Source: Eutypa lata
Taxonomy: Eukaryota; Ascomycota; Sordariomycetes; Xylariales; Diatrypaceae
NCBI GenBank assembly: GCA_022661535.1
Contig: JAKULF010000007.1
Span: forward strand, 3,224,001 to 3,288,000
DNA length: 64,000 nucleotides
Direction: 5' to 3'
Part shown: positions 12,711 through 24,751 of the stretch, piece by piece
Layout: each line of letters starts with the position of its first letter
How positions within the stretch are numbered: position 1 is the first letter of the stretch
Notes under the pieces: generated by a model
What the model was told of the DNA's origin: nothing
The model's database searches: none
Seen by the model: only the letters and a program-made list of their open reading frames with translations
Position numbers and translations under genes: made by a program

Positions 12711-13859
12711 CTATATATGGGTAGTTAGCTAGATCTTAGGGTTAACCGGTGAGGCTCGAGTTACGCGGGTTCTGTTTCAGCTACTTGATAGATCGCGATG
12801 GTCGTCTAAGTTGCCTATAATCAACCAACCTAGGTACCTAATTGCCCCATTAGGTATTTTAAGCAGAGCAAATTTACTATGTATATAATGGGCCTAAGCG
12901 AAGAGTTGGGAGGCAAACCTTCGAGCCAAATCAAGCTATAGATACTTAGGTTTTCAGTTTGACCAACCGACTGGACGACTGTGTCTACGAGCCCGCTTTG
13001 ACCCTTCTGCCGTTTCCCCTTTTGTCCGTCCAGGTAATACAAGAACCCACCTCTTCTCAAGAAGGGCGCGTGGGGAGATAGTTATTAACTACAGAGTGAA
13101 TGAAGGTTTTGTTTGACCTGATGATGTAAATAGGGCATACCTATAATCAAAATGGCTAAGATAGCTAACTACCTCCCTACATCATCCTAGAACTAGAGAT
13201 TGGGAGACGGATGCTTACTGTGTGTTTGTTCGACCAGTTCACGGTGCTACGCCAGCTAATGATACCTCTTAGGAGGATCTGGTCCCTCATCTGGACACGC
13301 ACGCATAATAACACATGCACATACTACCTCGTTACCTTGTTTCGTGTTCCCTTTGCTAGGGAAAGTGGTTATGTGATTACTTATCAACCTGCAACTTTTG
13401 TCCATTGCTCTCCTTGTTCGTCATACGCATCTTTCAGGCTAGTTTCTTTTCCATATGCCGGGGGCAAAAATACTATCCCACCTGTTTTCCCCGAAGTTCT
13501 AATGGGTGTTAGGGAGCTTATGGGGATTGTTCGTACTCTATGTATTGTACGCCCATGTGTGTAAGGAATGGAATAGCTCTATCCCGTCCACCAACTTTGA
13601 TTGTATCGCCTCATGACTTTCACCCTTCAAAACCTGCCTATAGATGATTCCAGCCTCTGTTTACGTTCACGATACAGGAATTAACACACAAGCCACGGTG
13701 TAGAACTGCCCAATTTTGTATTGTATTGTAATGTAATGTAGCATATATTTAGTCAACAACCTAGCTACTTTCTACCTAACTAACTGAAGCATCACAATGA
13801 ACAAAAAAACAAACAAACAAACAACCCCCCATCTATTCATCTACCCCCCATCCATCCAT

Positions 13860-16800
13860 CTACAACTTAGCCCTCTCCTCAATCGCCTTATGCGCCGCCC
13901 CCTTGGCCCGAAAGTACTCGGCGACCTTCCGCCGCGCGACCTCGACGGCGGCGGGGTCCTCGATCGTAGCCGGGTACGGCACGGGCCTGTCGAAGTCCCC
14001 GTGCACGGCGTTCTCGACGAGCTCGCGCAGCACCCGGCGCAGCGTCTTGCCCGACCGCGTCTTCGGGATCAGCCCGCCCCGCCCCTGGATGACGCCGCCG
14101 AGCGTCGCGATCCCGCCGATCTGCGCCCGCACGCGCTGCCCGATCTCCTTGGCGAGGTCTGGGTCCGGTATCGCAGACGCTCCGGCCGCCGCTGCTACGG
14201 GGTGCTCGTCCGGCGTAGATAGTACCACGAATGCGAAGGGTAGCTGCCCCTTCAGCGCGTCGGGTATCCCCACTACGCTCGCTTCGGCTACGAGTGGATG
14301 GCTTGTTATCGCTTGCTCGATCGCGCCTATGTATATATGTCTCCCGCGTTAGTGTTTGCACCAGAGGGGAGGCTGGGGGCGTTAGTTTAGTATGTAATGT
14401 TTCCTTACCGGTAGAAAGACGGTGACCTGCTGTGTTGATCAGGTCATCGCTGCGGCTCATGATACTTATGTATCCCTCCGCATCTATCATACCGGCATCT
14501 ATAGGTTGTTTTGTTTTGATTAGTATACCACCGTTGTTGCTTCCGTAGATTATATAGATGACATTCACTTACCGCCGGTGTCAATCCATCTCCCATTAAA
14601 CCTCTTGAGGTAGCTCTTGTAGAACCTATCTTCGTCCTCCCACAGCGTCCTGAACCCCGTCGGGGCGAGCGGGATAGCCAGGACGATGTTTCCCATCTTA
14701 CCCGGCTTGACCTCGTTGCCCTCATCGTCCACGACCCGGACGTCGAACCCCGGCATGGGCTTCCCCGCGCTCCCCGGCTTGATCAGCGGCATTGGGTGGT
14801 AGTCCTTGACCCCTGCCTTCCTATCGCTCGTAGTATGTGGCAGCAGGCTGATACCCGAGATGGGCGACCCGGCCTCCGAGGACCACCAGTTGTCGATCAC
14901 GAGCGATCCGTTGGGCGCGCCGTACTTCTGGAGGAGCTCTTGATACATGGTGACAATCGAGGGCTCGGACCTCTCGCCCGCTAGGAAAAGCGCCTTCAGC
15001 ATCTTGAGACCACCTTGCTTGCCTATCCGCTCCAGGTGATGGTTGTGTGGATCATCTCTCTTGATGGCTCGAAGAGCAGCTAAAAAAAAAAGAAAAAGGG
15101 GGTTTATCAGTCTTGATGTTCCATCCGCGATACCTTTGAATAACAATATAGGAGGGACGATGGAGATATGCTCACTCGGGGCAGTAGATAAAGTCGTAAC
15201 CTTGTAATCTTGCACAATGCGCCAGAACGTCGAGGCGTCCGGCGTCCCGACAGGCTTGCCCTCGAACAGGACCGTCGCCGCCCCCGCCAGGAGAGGGCCG
15301 TAGATTATGTACGAGTGACCTACCACCCAGCCGATGTCACTAAAAATGGTGGGTATTAGTCAAATCTACACCCCAATCCAAGGGTCTGTGTGAGGAATAA
15401 CCTACCTCGCGGTAAAGATCACATCTCCAGGCCCAGTGATGCCGAACAGGTAAGTGATCGAAAGGTGCAGCCCGACCGCGTGTCCCCCAGCATCTCTCAC
15501 GACCCCCTTCGGAGCGCCCGTCGTTCCGCTCGTATATATAACGCTGCGAAAACTGGATTTAGCTATTTTCCATTTCCAGCAATAACTAGAGAGCTCTAAA
15601 TCATGTTACGTTTCTAGGAGCGAGAACTCCTGTCAACAAGCCGAAAGAAAGAGGGAAAAAAAGTCTCCTCCGGAAGCACGCCAGGTACAGACGGGTACCT
15701 AAGAAGGAGAACTCAGAACCTAGCTAGATAGACACATCACTTACTACACGGGGTCCCCCGCCCCAACGGGAACGCAGCCAGCACGGACGCCGCGGGCCCT
15801 ACAGCTCCGAACGGCCTTGCCCCAGTCGCGCTCGCCAGCCCTCCTATCCAGCCCGTCCCAGCGCAGGACGCCCGGGCGCTGCCAGACGAGGACGCGGGCC
15901 GGCTTGTGGGCGGCCAGCGCCACGGCCTCGCGGATCAGCGGGCGGTAGGGGACGGGCGGCCTGGCGCCGTCGACGACGCCGCACGACGCGGTCAGGACCG
16001 CCGCGGGGCGCGAGGCGTCGATGCGCTGGGCCAGCGCGGCGGGCGCGAACCCCCCGAACACGACCGCGTGCACGGCCCCGAGCCGGTTCGTCGCCAGGAT
16101 CCCGATCAGCGCCGCCGGGATCATCGGCATGTACACCAGGACTACGTCCCCGCGGCCTACGCCCTGCATGCATTCCTTGGGTCAGCACTTGCTAGTTACT
16201 TTTGTTTTTTTTGTGTTATATGCCCTAGGAACCTTGTGGCTGCTTCGTCCCCCCCCCGCCCCTTTGGAGAAGAATGTAGAGGTCGTAACCGCTGAGATGA
16301 TCTAGTTTTCGGTATATGACACCGAAAAGGGTGGGATACTGATTGCTCAGATGGAGAAGATCATCAATCAAAAGGGCGAGCGGAAAGTAAAGAAGCCAGC
16401 TCTAATTACTTAGGTGCCCACTTGCTCACTCACTCGCTCACTCACTCACTCCCTCAATAACTCACCTCCTCGCGCAGCGCCCCCGCCGCAACCTCCACCT
16501 CATCAAGCAGCTGCGCATACGTGATGGTCTGCTTCGTGCCCCCGGTAACGGGGCTGTCGTAGTAGATGGCCGGCTCGTCGCCGTGGCCCGCCAGCACGTG
16601 CCTGTCGACGCAGTTGTAGCACGTGGAGATCTCGCCGCCGCCGAACCACTCCCAGTCCGGGTGTTCTATTGTTTCGCTACCACTACTGCTGCCATCGCCA
16701 TCATTACTCTTGGGCTTTGAAGAGGAGGAAGATGATGATGATGGTGATGATGATGATGAAGAGGAAAGCGTCTTCGTCGACCGCCGCAGCGTCGACGTCG

Positions 16801-16924
16801 GCTGCTGGTGCCAGTGCAGGTGGGCGGCCTGCTCGGCCCAGAACGCAGCCGGATCGGCGAGCGAGCGCCGGTGTACCTCGTCTTGGAGGTGCTGACGTTG
16901 GCTCGTCGGCGGCGGCGGCGTCAT
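13860..16924 (-). CDS. acetyl/propionyl-CoA synthetase-like AMP-forming ligase (ACSS3/PrpE type)
   Basis: This enzyme activates a short-chain carboxylate (acetate or propionate) to its CoA thioester through an acyl-adenylate. Seven exons join in frame to 747 residues: 16924-16466, 16163-15745, 15543-15406, 15339-15176, 15079-14573, 14498-14409 and 14326-13860. The N-terminal ACAS_N segment (DPAAFWAEQ, then HPDWEWFGGGEISTCYNCVDRH) is followed by MPMIPAALIGILATNRLGA, the AMP-binding P-loop YTSGTTGAPKG (about 296-306), the DNWWSSEAGSPI adenine/carboxylate motif, DTGDAGMIDAEGYI, and the C-terminal PKTRSGKTLRR whose catalytic lysine is about residue 686. The closing stretch around GDFDRPVPYPATIEDP is typical of the propionate-CoA ligase/ACSS3 branch rather than the main FacA acetyl-CoA synthetase. 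A serine-rich low-complexity insertion (about residues 50-83) interrupts the N-terminal domain. No clear mitochondrial presequence is visible. The start follows the first in-frame ATG before the conserved N-terminus. Confidence 0.92.
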
Positions 16925-17812
16925 CGTGCTGTACTATGCTGTGTTGTGTTATATATGTGTTGCTCTTCCTGTGACTTGACACGTCTACTGGCAGCTGTGG
17001 TTGCTCGCACGTGCTTTCTGGTGGTCGCTCAGTTACGTAGACGTTCTTGAACGTTGATACTAATTAATTAAACTGTGGCTTGGCTTTCGGATGCCAGCGT
17101 TACCGAGTTAAGAAAGTGAGCGTTTGTGTGAGAGATCAGTAAATGAAATTAACTTGAATAATTTGGTATTGTATATGTAGTTATACGTCTCTTGTTCTCC
17201 TTGAACGGTGTAGTTATGATGACCTACTTACCTACATAAAGTAGCTATAGTTACGTTCATTATGATAGGCGGGTGTTCCCCGCAACCCCATTGCCCCGGA
17301 CCCCCGGACTCCTATATCATTTAGCGGGGCTTGGCTTTGGCATGGGGCTTCAGCTCCAGTTAAAGGGGGTATATCCTCGGGGTGGCTCGGCAATCCGTGC
17401 CTTTCTAGACTACGTAGAATCCTTTTCCCCGATGGCCATTCAACCATTCTAGCTCGGTCCAGTATCACTCGTAATAGTAGACACCCCCTGCGTCATTGGT
17501 CGACTTTTGACTTCTCCCTCAGAACTTACAAAAGTTATGGTATATAAGTGAAGTGCTTATGACTACCTAGGTAAAGAAGATAGGAATCCCATTGACTATG
17601 CTACCTTAAACCAAGGAATTTTATGTTTCCTTTTCTGCTTAAATAATATTCCCAAGCGGAGGTTTATTGCGTTTAAGACAATATCTAGAGGCTACACCAC
17701 GACAGGACTGTGAGAACCTCCAAAATACACATGAGCTGACGGATAGCGCCCAACCTTAGTATCAGACCATGAATATATGATTTGGAAGTATTATGTTGTC
17801 GCTATAAGCTGA
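16925..17812. other. intergenic region
   Basis: This holds the upstream region of the acyl-CoA synthetase and the 3' flank of the deaminase-like gene, both on the minus strand. I see no gene in it. A GTAGGTAAGTAGGT-like motif lies near 17.22-17.24 kb on the minus strand. Confidence 0.5.
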
Positions 17813-19304
17813 TTATTTGCCTTCAGACGCTATTCTCCTAAGCAACAGGACCTCATGCTTGGTGATGAAGATGCTCCCTAGCCCTTCACTATCGCCGCCC
17901 TCCCCATCACGCGTGCTAGTACCCCTCAACTGATCGAAGAGGTCCCGTACCTTTGCGCTTTCCCATTCACCCTCGGCGTTCGTCCAGAAACATCGCCTTA
18001 TGCCTGCCGAGTGCATGTACGAGACGCAGCGGTAGCAGGGACGAGAATCCCGCAGCTGGCGACGATCAAAAGCTGCATCATCGCCTGTGCTGCTTGGGCG
18101 TTGTGTTGAGGATGACTTACGGTCCTTGCACGTCAGCTCGTCGTACAGCGAACCATTTGAGGTCGAGCTAGCCTCCAGCGAGATGGAAGAACAGCACGTG
18201 TCCTCTGTCTTCTTTGTGCCGTTTTCTTGGCAAGGCTTGGCCTTGCTACCATTTTTATTCCGTTTCTTGATGTCACGTTGTATGCTTCCGAGACGAGCAA
18301 TATAGATATCAGCACCAACTAGTTTGGGGTTCTTCATGCGAGCGCTTAAATTGTGTGTAGCAGTGGACAACTCTGAGCGATGACTAGCGTGATTACCACG
18401 CATGTCCTTGGTCTGGACCTGATAGAATGTCAGTTGAGGCTGTACGTTTGTAGTCATCCAGAACGTACGTACCTTGACAGTGCTACTGATTCCTGCACGA
18501 CTATTTTTGCCCTTACGTGGAAGAGGTCTATCACTGGCCACATCATTGAAGGGCTTATCGTCTAAGAATGGTTTTGGTTTCCTACTCTGATCATCGTTGC
18601 AATCAAACGGGTTATAGCTCGCATTGTAGTAGTCGTGTTGATAGTCGTCCTCTTGTTGTTGTTGCTGCTGCTGTTGTTGTTTCTGCTGTTTCTGTTTGTG
18701 CTTCCGCTTCTCGCCGTGATGATAATAATGATTCTGATTCTGAGGGCCGTGTTGTTGACGCAAGACATTGATATGTGCCAGGTTCAAAACGCCACCCGGC
18801 ACCAGGGCCCTCGCCAGTACATTGTTGGACTTGGCGCCCGACAGCCCCGGCGACGGTGGCGGATTGCATGTAGGCGGCGAGAATTTCGCGCCGGAGCTGT
18901 CGTTTTCGTTTAGAATCACGCGATGGCGTGAACGGCGGTTTAATGTACGACAGCGTCGTGGCGGCCAGCGTACTAGACGAGGCTAGAGCCGAATTGATGG
19001 CCATCATCTCCGAGTGCATGCTCAACACGTAGTTGGGGCGATACTTCCCGTCGAACATGCCCTCGAAAGGCTTAAAGCCGTCCTCCTTGTCCTCCTTGCC
19101 CTTCAGCTTCGGCTTATCCAGGGCAAATGACTTACTAGACAGGACTCCGGTCTTCAGAGCCCCACCCTCGTATCCAGGACGGTAATCATTGAATCCCTTC
19201 CCGATCACCTTTCCACCCTTGACAACAATGCAGCCATGGCGGTGGCCAAGAGGGGAGAGCTCAGCCTGCTCCAGGCACAAGTTGAGGTAAGCGTCAGTCT
19301 TCAT
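17813..19304 (-). CDS. cytidine/dCMP deaminase-fold protein (frame broken or unrecognised intron)
   Basis: Zinc-dependent deaminases of this superfamily bind zinc through an H-x-E and a P-C-x-x-C motif. The first frame (from ATG 19304) contains GHRHGCIVVKGGKVIGKGFN and the HSEMMAINSALA motif. The second frame (open from about 18919 to the stop at 17813) contains a Gln-rich tract, the conserved-looking KNPKLVGADIYIARLG, and RPCYRCVSYMHSAGIRRCFW with the Pro-Cys-x-x-Cys half of the site. Both halves are needed, yet they lie in different frames overlapping at 18612-18919, and no good GT-AG intron with length 1 mod 3 was found there. The switch most likely falls in or before the CAG/CAA repeat at 18650-18700. 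It could be a real indel, a sequence error or a non-consensus intron. The substrate is unknown; the fungal relatives are often annotated only as cytidine deaminase-like. Confidence 0.75.
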
Positions 19305-22300
19305 TATGACTCGATAGTAGGTTTGCTGGGTTGAATCTTTAAAAGATGAGGTTGGTGTTTAATTAAGGCGTAGAGTGTGTAGAACGGGTGATACTGTGCA
19401 TATATTTGCTTTAAAAATTGCGAAACGTAAATCTAAGATTGCTAGGTTTTTCTTGGTTTTGTTGATTGTTGTTGTTGTCTCTAAGCAGGTGCTTCTTAAT
19501 GTTGGTACCTAGTCGTGGTGGGGAAAAACTTAATGTCTTTGATTGTATGTACTCAAGGCAAACACGAAGTAAAGCGCATCCCGTCATGTAACTCGATAGC
19601 GTGGCTAGGAAGATAATGAGGCTAGTGTCGTGTGGCTGATAGTGCTAGTACACCCGAAAATCTACGTACAAGCTACAGTCACTTTATGAGTCAAGACTCC
19701 CTGATATTAGAGCAACTACTCTATCCATAATCCATGCACTAGGAAATATAGAGGCATGGATACAGTGTTACGTCATAGCATTGCTTTCCCGTTATTCGCT
19801 TGTGGAACTTTCCCCAAGGCTTAAATATCCCAAATTTCGGTTCAATATATTCAGTCCTAAACTTACGATATGTTTGCTCTTTTTTAGTTCATATGTTCCT
19901 TTTCTTCTTTTCTCTCGTTATAACCCCATCCTTGGTTAGACCGGTAATGACTTCGCTATGCCATATTATCTTACTGCATACTACTCTAATCATATGGTAC
20001 AGCACCAACATACCCCCTACTACATTATAAATGGCCGGTGATATGTGTTAATGCCTTCCTTATTGTCGATTCTCTCCTAGAAGTTTTTGATAAGGTACTT
20101 AAAAGGGGGTGGCAAATATACTGGAGTATAATAAGTTACTTCCATTTTGAACCAAAAGATGAAATACAACTGGTGATTATCAGCGTTACAATATATTTGT
20201 TATTTCCTCACATCTCCCCCTTAATTTTTACTATATATAGGTAGTACGATATGATAGCTTAATTATGCCACTGAAGATGATGTGTTGATATATACGTACA
20301 TTATCAACTTCATGAGACAAGTGAAGAAATATATCTAGGAATATCCAAAGGTAAATCTTAATATTCTGATATGAACAATTACAAACTCATGATACCCAGT
20401 ATCCTTACAGTTATAGGGGGAAACCTCCCCCCTTTTAAGCGCATACATATATTCAAGAACTTGGTGTGGACACGCGTGCTCGTGTGCGATCGCATTTACG
20501 GATGGTTCTGTATCAGGAATTGTAGTAATACGTGGATTGCTACAAACCAGTACGCGTGAAAGTAATTACCTGAACATCGAGACGTCCATCACCGAATAAT
20601 TCTTCCATCCCCTTACACGCAAGCACAGCTATCTAGCCGATCTGTTAGCAAGCTCATCATCTTATCATTTCCATTTGCTTATCAGCCCATTGCATATTCT
20701 ACCGTGACGATTTATGTAGAGTGTTGTTATTTGTTATATACAGCATTAAATACATGGGTGCTATGATGAATACACATTATTACGGTTGATTTGGTGGTTA
20801 ACCTTACTCATTTTCCTTTAACCGGTATAATACCAGAGTGTGGTCAGAGACTGCCAGTACATAATGGACTGTGAAGTCTCATGCCCTACTGGTGTGTTGG
20901 ACTAATTTACAAGCGGCGGAAATTCACGGGGTGGTGATCTTGCTATTCCTTGCGTGGAAGATTTTGAGATACCCTTGACTGAATCGCATGCAGCGACTAT
21001 GATTACAGGAAGGTGACCTCTTCCGTTTGGGATCCAACAAGGTATTTCTTTTCGTTGTTTTCTTTCTTTTCTTCATAGTTAACTTACCGCCCCCTTACCT
21101 AATTAAATTATAGTTATGTACCTAGACCTAGCGATATTAGTGGTGTTATGTATGAATCTGGCAAGACACCCTCCTGCAGCACGTGCATGAATGTCTAAAC
21201 TTCGGCATAAGTGCTCAAGGTTATATGACTATAGAGGTCTCATGATCTATCATTAGCGAAGCATCACTATCTAATGACTCCATGAACGACGCAAGGCCCT
21301 TAAAGCCCGTAGTAAGATACTGATGACTAGAAGCAACGAATCCTAAGATATCATATAAAAGGATTCAGATAAGAACCTTGTGATGCAGTTAGATATGACA
21401 ATATGTAGAACTGTCGTGATCAACTGCCCATGGCATTATAGGAAGATATATAAGCTGATGCCCATAAAGAAACTCGTGTCATCTTCCAACACATCACTGA
21501 TCGCTATCTATATGCCCTCGACCTATTGATGTGCTCATTTAAGGGGCGAGCATTGCGCTTCCTTAGTCAACCGCGTAAAGTGTAGCATTCCTAAGCGAGA
21601 GCGAGAAACTATGCAAGTCTTGAACCGATGTATTTCTTTTCACGCCGTTATCTATACACCGGTATACATTTCTTCCGAATGTACGGCGTGTTCGACATAT
21701 ACTACCTGACGTCATCTCATGGCCTTGACGACATAGGTGCCACCCGAGTCCGGCAACGTTATCCGACGAATCGTTCGTAAACCAGGGGAGAACTTGCTAA
21801 TCCACCCGCGGTCTGAACAAGTTGGCCAGTTTGTCATGTAGTAGCAAACCCGCCCGGCAAGGCTGCCCTATGGCATTTTCTACTAGAAAATCCCGATGTG
21901 AGTAGGTATGGGTAACCTTGAAGCACATCGTTTTTGGCCCCTAGGATTGGGGGGCTGGGCTGGGGGTTCGGTTGCAACTGTAACATGTCTACAACGCAAC
22001 GTACCAGAAGAAGAAAGGAGAAGAGGGATGGTGGTGCTCGGCTAGGTGAGGTGGGCTGGGTGGTCATGCTGTGTACCTGCAGTAGCGCCGCCGCTTCGAG
22101 GTGGTAGTGGCGGGCATGTAAGCCACTCAACAGTGCCCATATGTATTGAGCGACTAACCTTGCAAGCAACCAGCAAGAAAGCGGTCGTCCACTCACGGCC
22201 CGTCACGTTGGTGCCCGGTCAGCGAGGAGGGGCAAAGAGGAGGGGGGGATGTCGAATATCGCGTCGAGCAATGTGACCAGTCAGACAATTCTGTGTTTAA

Positions 22301-23810
22301 ATCAATTAAATGCCCGTTTCGGGTTCATTACGTGTGGTCTTGAAAGTCTTAGACACGCTTGCCAACCAAAAAAGAAGAAGAAAAGCCCGTTGATCATGAT
22401 TACTATCCGTAAGGGAGATACGAACTTGTGTGGAACGGGAAGCCTTGTCTTGTTTCGGAGATTTCGCCTCTATTATGTTTCTCTCTTCCCTCGTGGATGG
22501 GGGTCTTTGGGGTCTCGGGGGTCGATCATGGCCATAGCCTATTCTTACCTTGTCTCGGCACCATGTATGTCAATTTCAACTACATACGGAGTTCTATACC
22601 TAGTCGCAAAAGCATATTTGCTACCGTACAGCGTACCAAACGATTTTTTTTCTTTGGTTAAATGTAAACGTGTGCTTGATTCGATTGATCTCCGATAACT
22701 ATACATATAATGATAATTAATCACCCCCAGAACATGGTGGCGATGCTAATGCTAAGGCTAATAAGAACAAGAGACCATAGTGTATGACGAGGCATATAGG
22801 TTGGTTAATAGAAATAGACTGAGGTTAAGCAAGACACAAAATCAGCCCATTGCGGCGCATATGTCGTAAAAGCAGAAGCTGTGCGACGCAACACTAGAGC
22901 GCGGAATACTGCCACAAAGCCACAAGCTGTACGATGGTAAGACGACAATTATCGGAAGCGGGCAAGTTCACAAGACTACAACTATTACGAAGTAAACGAC
23001 TTAACACGCTCCATAGACAAGTCAATATCTGTCTGGTCATATATATAACCTGGAAAGTATAGCTACGCAATCATCACTTCAAATGGCAGGAAGACGCTTA
23101 ATAGGTGCCGGACCAAAACTTGGTCTCGCGCAATGCTTGCTCTGCCTTAGGATCTATGGTACATGAGGCTCGCAAGCACTGAAGCAACTTGTCCAGAGAC
23201 CAATAAAACATCCGGCAAACAAGGGTCTGCGTGCTCTGCCGCAGTAGGTACAATTGCGACGCCCACCTAGGGTATGAATAGGTTTGTACAAGCGGAAGGG
23301 GCGGTTCGACAGAGCACGAAGAAACGAAAAGAGGGTCTCGGTTGAAGAAGGTTGAATGGTTTTTTGTTTTGAATTGTCAAAGAGGTGTCTCAAATCCTGT
23401 CCTGATCCAAGCCAAACACCTCCCTATGGTGTGTCCCATTTGCAACCAAGCGAGGAAGACCGCACACATTCAGTGATCCTCAGTGGCGTATGTGGTATGG
23501 AGCATCCTTAATAACACCAAAAAATTACACAAGAATCCGTATACCCTGCAAAGCGTGGCCGTCATTCCAAAAAATGATGTTAAAAGGACTCCATAGTGCT
23601 ATGCAGAATGCCGTAAATTACCTCCCTGTTCTATACCACACACCAGGCGCTAAACCCGCAGCCACACCCAATAAGCAACTCCAAAGCCTGGCTTTCTCGT
23701 CATGAAATTCAAAAAAGGCGTTTCTCTCGATCCCCGGGTATTAAGATGTTAAATAACAAATGAGAATCGTAGGTCATAGACGTGAAATGCTGAAACCAGG
23801 AATGGTGAGC
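19305..23810. other. gene-free interval, AT-rich on the left
   Basis: I see no supported gene in these 4.5 kb. The open frames (for example 19800-20030 and 22249-22698) are short, overlap with frames in other phases and show no domain. The left part is AT-rich and the right part more balanced. The last part is the 3' flank of the small secreted protein gene. Confidence 0.5.
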
Positions 23811-24405
23811 TTAGAGAAGCAGACCAGCAACGGCAGCCAGGATACCGGCTCCGGAGAGGGCAGCGGCCTTGCCAGCACCAGCGGTGGGGATGGCAGTGGG
23901 GTACTCCGTGGGGACGGGAGTGACACCGCCAGTCGGGGCAACGGTGGTGCTGGTAGCAACAGTCGAGTTGGGGTAGTTGGTGGCAGGGGGAGGGACGGTA
24001 GGGTAGACGGGAGTCTCAGTGGGGTACTCGGTGGGGGGAGCACTGCTGATTTGGTTAGCACAAGACAGCTCTTAATATATTCCTCCCTCTCTTACCAAGT
24101 GGAGCAGATCACTGACGAGGTGGTGTAGACCGGCTTGCTGACGGTGCAGGGGCAGTCAGTGATGGTCAGGGTAGTGGCCTAATCGCGTTTGTTAGTCTCG
24201 CGGATCGAATCTGCAGATAGAGTTCTCAGTGAAGTCTCACCTCAGAGACGGTGTAGGTGCTCTGGCCGTAGGTGATGGTGGTCGGGCCGGGGCAGTAGGT
24301 CTCGTAGGAGGTAACGATCTCCGTGGTGTAGGTGACGTTACCGCCAACGGGGTAGCTAGCCGAGACGCCGGCAGCGAGAGCAAGAGCAGCAGTGAAGGTC
24401 TTCAT
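23811..24405 (-). CDS. small secreted, probably GPI-anchored Thr/Ser/Pro-rich protein (CCG-6-like)
   Basis: Three exons (24405-24241, 24178-24096, 24045-23811) join to 160 residues. The product starts with a clear signal peptide (MKTFTAALALAAGVSA) followed by a Thr/Tyr-rich mature part. That part has a cysteine-containing core (TYCPGPTTITYG, then TLTITDCPCTVSKP) and a Pro/Thr linker with repeated PTEYPT units, and the protein ends in a hydrophobic tail (LSGAGILAAVAGLLL) after small residues, as in GPI-anchored proteins. The layout resembles Neurospora clock-controlled protein CCG-6 and related cell wall proteins, which is a family-level inference. The second intron may end at either of two tandem CAG acceptors (24046 or 24043), changing one serine. 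A TATA box lies upstream. The job is probably structural in the cell wall; no catalytic motif is present. Confidence 0.88.
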
Positions 24406-24576
24406 TTTGACTGGTATTAAGGATACTCGAAAGTTGTCGAGGATTATTAAGTATTGGTATATTGGTTGTATTAACGAATGAATGTGACTGAAAAGTCAGG
24501 GTTTGGATTATAGTGATAGTGTGTGGGTGAAGAAAGAAGGGAAGAGGAAAAGGATTGTCAGTCTTGGATGGATCGC

Positions 24577-24584
24577 CTTATATA
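24577..24584 (-). promoter_or_regulatory. TATA box of the secreted protein gene
   Basis: TATATAAG on the minus strand lies about 172 bases before the ATG at 24405, within a clean upstream region. It is a good match to a core promoter element for a highly expressed cell wall gene. Confidence 0.55.
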
Positions 24585-24720
24585 CAGAGTAGACAGCATG
24601 GGGGATGTGGGTTCTTGGGGAGTTCTTCGGGGGCGAGATGGAAGGAGACGAGACTTGCTGCTGCAACCTCCAGGACCTAACGCCTAGGTAGCTAGCGCTA
24701 GGGCTACAACTAGGTAGGGA

Positions 24721-24751
24721 TTAGGGGGTTAGGGGGTTAGGGGGTAGGGGG
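24721..24751. repeat. TTAGGGGG tandem repeats (three perfect units plus one partial)
   Basis: Three TTAGGGGG units at 24721-24744 are followed by TAGGGGG. The array resembles a variant of the fungal telomere repeat TTAGGG. It also contains four AGGGG cores of the stress response element type, about 315-345 bases upstream of the secreted protein ATG. Confidence 0.8.

Larger units (their letters stand above)
9962..13859. other. gene-free interval between stuA and the acyl-CoA synthetase
   Basis: The first few hundred bases are probably the stuA 3' untranslated region. The rest holds purine-rich runs (about 10.43-10.46 kb), a CA repeat, a G-rich GGTAGG/GGGTGAGG tract (11.53-11.62 kb), AACAA repeats (12.30-12.34 kb) and an ACAT/TA repeat. 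The few open frames longer than 60 codons are low-complexity or lack any recognisable domain. Confidence 0.6.

Noticed and set aside
22249..22698. 149-codon open frame with an N-terminal Lys run
   Set aside because: No domain is seen, and a second frame is open across its middle. Composition is like the flanking DNA.
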